Below are positions 52,801 through 62,500 of a stretch of DNA of 64,000 nucleotides, piece after piece. This DNA is from Ascarosepion bandense. Taxonomy: Eukaryota; Mollusca; Cephalopoda; Sepiida; Sepiidae. The stretch lies in the NCBI GenBank assembly GCA_037127315.1, contig JBBBDQ010000445.1, forward strand, positions 417,001 to 481,000, read 5' to 3'. Positions within the stretch are counted from its first letter, which is position 1; the number at the start of each line of letters is the position of its first letter. The notes below the pieces were generated by a model, which searched no databases, had not been told where the DNA came from, and saw only the letters and a program-made list of their open reading frames with translations. The position numbers and the translations under genes were made by a program.

Positions 52801-55800
52801 ATACTTGGAAAATAGAAAGCCATTATTTAATATACAATAAAATATTGTCTTTTTGACAATACTAACACCTAAACTGTCAATCAGTTGATAAAAAGTGAAA
52901 AACAAGTTATTTGTATGCTGCTTGCTCTAGTTTAATTTCCTGTTATCAATCATTACGTCGGTCCTGAGCATGACTGCAAACTTCATCCGGCAGCAAGGCC
53001 TCTGATTAGGAGGTTGTGAGAAGCATAGAACCACCCCTTAATTGCTGTTGTTCCCAGGTCCACCCTGATCCGGAGTGGTAGCACCTGTTAGGGTCCCAGC
53101 TATGAACAAATAGTTAACCCCCAAACTGAGGTCAAAACACTATCAAAGATATACATAAAAATAGACATAGAAAAATATAAATTTTTGAAGGGAAAATTCT
53201 CAGCAAAGCATTTTTGAATACAAAACTAGAAGACATTTTCAGTTTTCTAAAATAAAAAAGAATAAAAACAAAAATGTTTTATTAAAATCTGACTAAATCA
53301 AGCTTTTCACTATAACCAAACATTAAAAAAAAATACCTTAAAACCCCACCTTTTTGACATTAAGTAACCCACAGAGGTGTTGATATGTCATTAAACAAAA
53401 CTCAAACTTAATCATTGCATAACATTCTCCAGTGCCTCAGTAATTCTATGTTAAAGTTCTTGAAGGCATGTAGGAAGAGATATAGACCTGTCCATTTTAT
53501 ATAAAACCAGTTGAAAAAAAATCACTGGGCGTCAAATCAGGTGAATGTGTTGTTATTTTCTAAATCCTGCATAACAGTTCTGTATTATTTTCCTACCCAT
53601 TTATAGAAATCAATTTTCTTCTTTAGAGCCGATCTCCATATTGCCTTCCTGGACTGCGGTATTCTCAGTGCCATGACAGTAAGTATAAACCAATTTGATG
53701 CTTTCTGTTTTCTTTCTCCAAAAGGATTTGTTTTATTAAACAATCTAAAAAGAATGCTATTAATAGTTGGTAAATTTATTTTCCATCTTTTAGTTGCTTT
53801 TTTGTAAATGTTCGTTTTAACTCCTGACGGTTTTTTTTCCCTTCCAATTTATCCAAAATAGCATTATCTCTGTGCAAATGTATATGCTGAACTCAAATCA
53901 ACAATTAGTTATTGAAGAAACTTTCCTTTTTTTTTTTATGTAAATGTTCATAAAAAAACGAACTATATCTTGCACTTTTTCTCTCCCATAACTCTCACAA
54001 AGTCATTTAATTAACTGCAGAATGATGTACTCTGTAGACGATGAATTTTGGCCGATTTACTTCCACCTGTTTACTTCTGGTTAGGAAAGTAATACACAGG
54101 TTAAGGAATACAAAAACAAAAGCGCATTACTTTCCTAACCAGCAGTAAACAGGTGGAAGTAAATCGGCCGAAATTCGTTGCCAACAAAGTACGTCATTCT
54201 GCAGTTAATTACATGACTTTGTGAGAGTTACGGGAGAGAAAAAGTGCATGATATAGTTCGTTTTTTTATGGACATTTAGAAACAAAAAGGTAAGTTTCTT
54301 CAATAACTAATTGTTGATTTGAGTTCAGCATATACATTTGCACAGAGATAATGCTATTTTGGATAAATTGGAAGGGGAAAAGCCGTCGGGAGTTAAAACA
54401 AACATTTACCTTTTTTTTTTCTTTCTTCATGTCATTTGATGTTCTGCATTTGTGTTGATATTTCTAGAGTTTTTAGCCTCTCGTTCCTCTCCACTACCAA
54501 CGACGATAGATAAAAAATATTGTTTGATTTGAATACTTTATTTCTTCTAATGTCTAATAATATTAATGGTTTCTTGGAAAAGGAGAAAAAAATGAGTTGT
54601 ATGTGTGTGGTGAGTCTTACTTTGAAAAAGAATTTGTGTTCTCCGTGTTATCCCTTGAAAAAGAAGATCCAGATCAAGGTTGAGCCGACTTCAGTAAGCC
54701 TTGAAATATGGTGATTGTTTGCACTTCTCTACTCGTCTCGATCGGTAACAACCATTCTTAGCTTATTAAAAGGAAACAATTTAAAAATATTTTGGTCTTT
54801 CCTCTTAATAACTGCAAAGATTTTGAGGATAAAAACTTTGTTTTATCAAGTTTAGGGCCTTTATTCATCAGGGTATTTTTTTAACAAATTTTGGTAGGTA
54901 CCTAACACCCTCCCTCCCTACACACACACACACATCTATGTCACAGTTTGTTCTGCATTGATGAATTAAAACAAATACTAAAATGCAACCGTATGCAAAA
55001 GGACAAATAAAAAGATCTTACGTGTAAGCATCCTCAACAAAGATTCAATACTGGTGATTTATGTTCTTCATTATGATACATGGTATTCTTTCATTCACCA
55101 AAATGCAACTGGGTATCACACCTGCCTCCATCAAGAGATAAACTACAACTGGGTATCCTCAACAACCCCTTAAGACAATCAGTAAATTCATATTGTAAGA
55201 CAATAGCTTTCAACATCTCTACACTATTATTAAATTCTGACTATTTCTTTCATCATATTCCTCTTGTTTATTCATCTTTAGTAATAAGATGTAATAGTCT
55301 TTATTTTTTTTAAAACAGTATTTTGACAGTAGTATTTGACAAAACATTATTTTAACATTTATTTTAGACATTTGTTAACATGTTTCATATTTTTTTATAT
55401 ATTCTCTTTGTTTTTTGTTTTTTTGTTTTTTTTTTTTTTGCTTCTTTTATATCTTTGTATGTGTTATCTCTTACAAATTTTTTTTATATTAAATATCTTT
55501 TTTCTTTTTTATTTAACACTTTTAAACAAATCAGTTATAAAATTACTGCTGCAAATACTGTGAAACAAAATTTTCCCCTTTATTGTTAATGCGTCTTTTT
55601 CTGTTTTTGCAGGAATGGTTAGCCCCACTACCAGACCGAAGCTTGCCTCACCTAGCGATCAGAGACTGTTTTTTAAAAATTCTTATTGAAGTGAGTTGTA
55701 ATGGTTTTTTTTTTTTTTTTTTGTCACTTCTGTCCTTTTTGTGAAAATGTATAAATGTGACTAAAGGAGAAAATTTCAGAATTGCTGCGTCCACATTTAT

Positions 55801-58539
55801 GCAATTTCTTTGTCAACTATGTGATGCTAAAATATCTTTATCCGTCATTAGTAACAAATAGATTGTTTCATGTTAAGTGTAACAAAAAAAAAAATGATAA
55901 AAAAAAAGACTGACCAAAACTCAGATAAATCAGACAAATTTTAGTTTACCAAACACGCCAAATAAAATACGGTGTAACCTGGGTATAAGAGAATTTTCAG
56001 GACTGGATAGTAATTCTCTTATATCCGGGTTTGGTCTATTTTATACACATTACCAGAGGTTCTAAGTTTGAACCAGATAAAATCTCTCTTATACACGGGT
56101 TCGTCTTATATGAGTCTCTTATATCCGGGTTATACTGTATTTACAAATATACAATTTTTGTTGCATTAAAAACAAGAGAAATACAGTTTACTACTGGCGA
56201 GTGTTACGAGGAGAGAAGGGGAAGATAAGGTGTCAAATATCTTTACCCAGTTAAGTTGGCAAAGAAATTAAGTGCTATACTTTTTGGAAATCCTCAAATG
56301 AGTATATAAAGAATAATTATTAGTTTGGTCAATGAAAGAGTCAGAAATATGTATTTACCCATATAGTTTCATGAGGTTCTCTTTCAGGTTTCAGTTCGTC
56401 AGACTTTTCTAAGATTCTTTCAGCTGGATATAAATCCTTGAATCAAAACCGGAGTTGATAATGTCAGCAAATCCTTTTAACAACTCTTTCAAATTTCAGT
56501 CGGTACGACTTTTCTATGAAATTCTTTCGGCTGGATATAAATCTTTAAATCAGAACCAAAGTTGATAACATCAAACCTTGGTAACAACTTACTACTCACT
56601 GCCCAAAACCTATTTTTTATAGGGGGTAAAACCTAATTTGCATATTTCTAGAACCTTTCAAATTCTCTCGAATCTACTGGAATTTTCTACAATCTTCCAA
56701 AACGTTCTATTCCTAATTTCCTTATTTTTACAACTTCTTCATGAATTAAACCTTTTTTTGTAATAACAGGTAGGACTCAATAGAATTCCATACTACAACT
56801 TTTTAGACATTATTAATATTATTTTTATATATAAATGCATCCTCGTAACAATATCATAACCCTTTTCTGTCAGTATGGCTGGCAATGAATTCCTGACTAC
56901 TGACAATACCTTTTTTGTCATTTTCAATGTTTTACCATCTGCCAAATAATTAACAATCTTTGGTTAACCACATTTCCTGTGTTTTTGAAGCATTAATTAG
57001 AGGTGTTTACCAACTTTCAATTATGCGAATAATTGCGCTGTAGCAAGCTAAAAAGAACTTAAAACTAATCTAAGTGCTATAAAAATATGATTTAAGAAAA
57101 AAAAAATTAGTTATTTAAGTACTTAATATTCAGCTTATCTTTTTTCCATGCTAAAATATCCAATGGAAATCTTGACATCGGTTTCCTTTTATATTTCACC
57201 AACATCAGTCGTACATCTAAGTCTGGTTTGTAAGCTCACAGCTGATGAACGATTACAATTGAGGTAATCTTAGTCAAAAATGCAGAATGCTTGACAAGGC
57301 TTCATCTAGACAAAATTCTAGATAATATTACGAGTAGAAACAAAGCAACTGAAATGAAAATGAAAGAAATCCTAGTCAGAATAATGCATGATAAAACTTC
57401 AAAATGAATATTATATTATTAGGAATAATGGTTTTGTTCTGAAAAAGTAATATTTTTTTTTCTTTTCAAGTTCTTTATTAAAGTCTGAAGATAAAATTAA
57501 TCCAAAAGGGGAAGAGTCAAGCCAGTGTAAATGTCTGTATAATATTTGTAAATGATTTTGCATTTCAGTTCCCACCTATCAGTACTGACAGCCTAAAAAG
57601 TAGCGGCATTGGGAAAGCAATCATGTACCTGTATAAACATCCAAAAGAAACCAAAGACAACAAAATTAGAGCTGGAAGGTTAATCAGTAAGTATTTGATG
57701 GGGAATTGTTCAAGGCATTGTAATCAAAATGAGAAATCTTTCTCCTTCCCCCAGCTATGAGTTAAATAGTAGGTATTTTGTTGAAGGAAAAAATGTTATT
57801 CTTTTAAGAGATTGCCAGTGCAATACTCACTCACAAGAAAAGAGCTATCCTTACAATCCAAAATATGTTTTGTCTTTAAATAACCCACAAAGGGTTGATG
57901 AACCATAAAAAACAAAACAATTGATTACAATACTGGGGAAATACAGTCTGGATTTATTAAACAATTATATCAAAATATCTATTTTATAGATAAGTTCTTT
58001 ATCTGTGGTGGGGAACAGTTCCCAGGCCATACTTGGATTTTTTAACTGCTCACCTGATACAGGCTCAAGAGCAGCTCAAGCTAGAGTTATTGAATGCAGT
58101 TGTTGTAAGTAGATAACAGATGACACTCAAATTGAAGTGGTTGGGGAAGCATCTTCTCAGGAGTCAGTTTCACAAAGTACTGGTTCTTGGAAAGAAGCTG
58201 TCAGAATGGCATTTCAGTGTTACCAATAAAATACAAAGGAAATTGAGGGTGAGTGGGCCCTGTGTATGGTGTCTGCTCGCTGTAAAGGCCTGAACTGATG
58301 GAACTAAGGAATTTAGCTCATTAGAATATCTTCCATGAACTTAGCAACATTGTCGTAAGAGATTTGTGATGTTTTGTCTGTGGGTAGGCGGTTGCAGGGT
58401 AGAAACTGTCGTCATTCACAATGCTGTGTCAGTGATTTTGAATTCTGTCAAGCATGTAAGATTGGGTAGCTCCAGTCCAGATATGGCAGCAATGCTCTAT
58501 TGGAGTGGATGCCTGAAACTGCAAACGGAAGCAAACTCA

Positions 58540-58589
<50 letters not shown>

Positions 58590-59500
58590 TAAAAGTGTTA
58601 ATGTTTAATGCCAAGATTTTTTTTTTTCTCAGTTTTACTGACAAACGGGTATTTTGGCAAGCAGCTTTTATCATGAAGTGCTTAATATTGGGGTGGAAAT
58701 AGAGCATTGATATTTTTAGTGCAAATAATTTGTCACTTTAACTGAACAGATTCATGCCGACTTTGAAATTTCGTGAGAACACCATTATGATGTCTTTACT
58801 CATTGGGGTTGTGTTTCTTATATATAGGCAAGAATTCTTTAAAATAATCTTTGTTAAACAACACCAACAGGATCTGTCTACCCAACTTAAGTTTTTCTCA
58901 ACTTCCAACTAAGTTGTTTTACGGCCGAATTAAAATTGCCGAAACACATTTACATAAAACAGCTTAGCCAGATGTTGGAAAACAAACCTAGTTATTTAAT
59001 AAAACGGGTTTAAATTTATTTATTACTAGCAGTATAGCCTGGCATTGCTCGGGTGTAATGAAAGCTTTAAAACTAATCCATGGTCCTGGAGCTCAGACTC
59101 TTTGGACATTGGCACGAAAAACTAAAAAGCAATAGTTGTTTCCAGTTAAAGCGAAACCGTAGACTGAAAGAAAAATGAATGGATGTAAGTCAAATTTTGA
59201 TTTCCTGGTATCGATATCAAATAAGGTTTTTCCTCGTAAACTGAATTTTGAAGGCTAAGACTAAGAACTACAATTATACCTACTTAGAGCCAAACCTGAA
59301 GCAAAAACTGAAATAAAAGGGCTGAAAAAAATACAGGCAGATAGACACACACAAACACAAACATCTTGCCTTATATATATAATAGATTTTCTACCCTATT
59401 GTAAGAATTGCAACCTTGAAACTTCTGAATATCGTTTCTTATGTCTTTGTCTATGAGTGTATCAAATTTGATTAAAATCAGACCGCTCCTTCTATAAGCC

Positions 59501-59535
<35 letters not shown>

Positions 59536-62500
59536 TATTGATTTTTGATATTTATCGGGGGTACCTTGACACAAAATGTAGCTAAGAACACTCGCGGACG
59601 CTTATAGTACAATTGTGTAAATTTTCAAGAAAATCGGTTCAGCTGTTTCGGAGTCTATAGGTAATGAACACACACAGACAAAGTTCTATTTATAAATAAG
59701 TTTAGATTTTTTTGTATATATTTCTGAGATGAGGTAGTATTTACAGTATTTAAGTTGTTTGTTAGTCATGAGTTATATAACCCTCTAAGTTATTTGTTCA
59801 CCACTGCTGCATCCTGGTATTGAACTCACAACTCTTTGGTTCAAGTCACAGGAACTAACCAACATCTATATCCACTGGGCCATGTGTCATAGTTTGAATA
59901 CCGTAAATACTGTTTAAATTTTATACATATCCTACATCTATAGCATAATTCGGAGTTATGCAATCATCAGGGGTCTTCATAACAAGCACCCAATGATTGC
60001 ATGGTGAATTTTCTTTTTTATTTGAGCGTCATTCAAAATTTTTCTTTTTAATTTTTAATTTTTTTTAAATGAGTAAGAATAAGAATAGAAACAGTTTAGT
60101 ATTATTCCTCAAAGTTTCAGAAAAGTATATTTTCTTTTCGGAATACTTTTTTTTTTTAAATAAAGAGAATTACATTGTGATAAAAGATGCCTAAAAAGTG
60201 GGGCGCTAGTCAGCGACTTTAGCAAAAAAGAATTTCTTTAAAGTCAATTTAAATTAGTTTTTAAAATTCAGCAAAGTATTTTGCCTGTTGGAAATATTAA
60301 ATTTAATCTATTAAAATTATTAGCTTCGAGGAAGATTTTTTTTTTTTTTTTTTTTTTCTTAGTTTTGGTTAACAGCATGTCAACCTCTGTGGGTTATTCA
60401 ATGCCAGAAAGATGGGTTTTTAAGGTATCTTTTTATTTTTAATGTTTGCTTATAGTGAGAAGGGGCACCTAGCAGTGGTGTAATGAATAGCAACCTTGTA
60501 TCGCTTGAATCATTACAATTCAGTGAGTTTGATCCTCACTGGGTGTCCCTTACTTTCATTCGTGTGTCACATCTAAGCTACCCTCAGAAAAACACTTTCC
60601 TCCAGGTTTGGGGGTTGGTGCAGGGCTAACAGCATTGCTCCATAAAAAAAAAATGTTATGGAAATAGAAAAAATGCTGCCCTACACACGTGTAATGGAAA
60701 CAGTATAGTGAGAAGGTTGATTCAGTCGGATTTTGATGAAACTTTTTTGTAATATTTTAGAAAACTGAAAATGTCTTTTAGTTTTGTATTCAAAAATGTA
60801 TTATTAGTAATAGTTTTTTCTTTAAAAAATTAATTATGACATTTTTTTTTTCTATAAAAATGTAGTTGTATGTATATATTTTTTATAAAAGTCTATTTTT
60901 ATACTTCTATAGTGTTTTGACCCCAGTTTGGGGTTAACTATTTGCCCATAGCTGAGACCTTAACAGGTGCTACCACTCCAGGTCAGGGTGAACCTGGAAA
61001 CAACAGCAATTAAGAAGTGGTTCCGTTCTTCTTACAACCTCCCAATCAGAGACCTTGCAGTTGAATCCTGTTTACTGTCATCACCAGGACTTTTTTTTTT
61101 CATTTTTAAAAATTCATTTTAAAACTTAGATATTGTGTTTTTTGTGGAGGTACCTAAAAAGCAGAAATTAAATTGTTAAATTACTGTCTTGTAACAAACC
61201 AAACACAAGCACTGAAGATACTAAATGCTATGGCACTCAAATGTAGGTGTTTATATAACTCAGTTGGTTGAGTGCCATACATGATACATGCTTGGGCGAT
61301 CATGTCTTAAGAGACATGACTGACTGGGTAGAATATTTTCCTGCAGTATGTTGTCATTACTTTCCGCAATAGACTGGTTGCTAGCCAAGACTATAGAACC
61401 CAATGTGTCCTGCTATTTAACCCATAGCTGGAGAGAGAGGAGATGGATTAATACCTTTCGCAAGGGTATTCACACATAAGTGAATGCAATGAATTCAACT
61501 GGAATTCAAACTCAGCTCTCTGATTTCTTGTACTGAACCAATATCCACTCTTTATAAATGTTTATATGGGCATTTATATAGACAGATGTTTATGTGGGCC
61601 TTTATATAAGCAGGTGTTTATGTAGGCATTTACATTGGAAGGTGTTTATATAGACACCTGTAATACCAGGAATTGGTCAGCTCATAATTTGTGTCCAGCT
61701 AATTTCTATATAAATGAGCTAGAAACCCACCTCAGTGTCTTGACAAGACACTTCAAGAGACAACAAGTGCATTTGTATCAGGGTCCTGGGCATGACGGAA
61801 AACTGATTGAGAGGTTGTGAGGAGCATAGAACCACCTCTTAATTGCTGTTGTTCCCAGGTCCACCCTGACCCAGAGTGATAGCACTTGTTAGGGTCCCAG
61901 CTATGGGCAAATAGTTAACCCCCAAACTGGGGTCAAAAAACTGTGAAAGTATAAAAATAGACTTTTCTAGAAATATATACATAAAAATAGACTTTTCTAG
62001 AAATATATACATAAAAATAGACTTTTCTAGAAATATATACAAAAATAAAAATAGACTTTTCTAGAAATATATACATAAAAATACTTTTCTAGAAATATAT
62101 ACATAAAAATAGACTTTTCTAGAAATATATACATAAAAATAGACTTTTCTAGAAATATATACATAAAAATATCTTTTCTTTTAGAAATATATACATAAAA
62201 ATAGACTTTTCTAGAAATATATACATAAAAATACTTTTCTAGAAATATATACATAAAAATAGACTTTTCTAGAAATATATACATAAAAATAGACTTTTCT
62301 AGAAATATATACATAAAAATAGACTTTTCTAGAAGTATATACATTTTTGAAGGGAAAATATTACCAACAATACATTTTTGAAGAAAAATTTTTACCCTAA
62401 CACATTTTTAAAGGAAAAAAAACAATTCTCAGCAAAACATTTTTGAATACAAAAACTAGAAGACATTTTCAGTTTTCTAAAATAAAAACAAAATATTTTC

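Noticed and set aside
55336..55589. Phe/Leu-rich frames resembling membrane proteins
   Set aside because: They translate a T-rich tract before the exon 11 acceptor.
62027..62344. 105-codon frame with [10 protein letters not shown] repeats
   Set aside because: It is a product of the 30-bp non-coding tandem repeat in family C; the period is a multiple of three.
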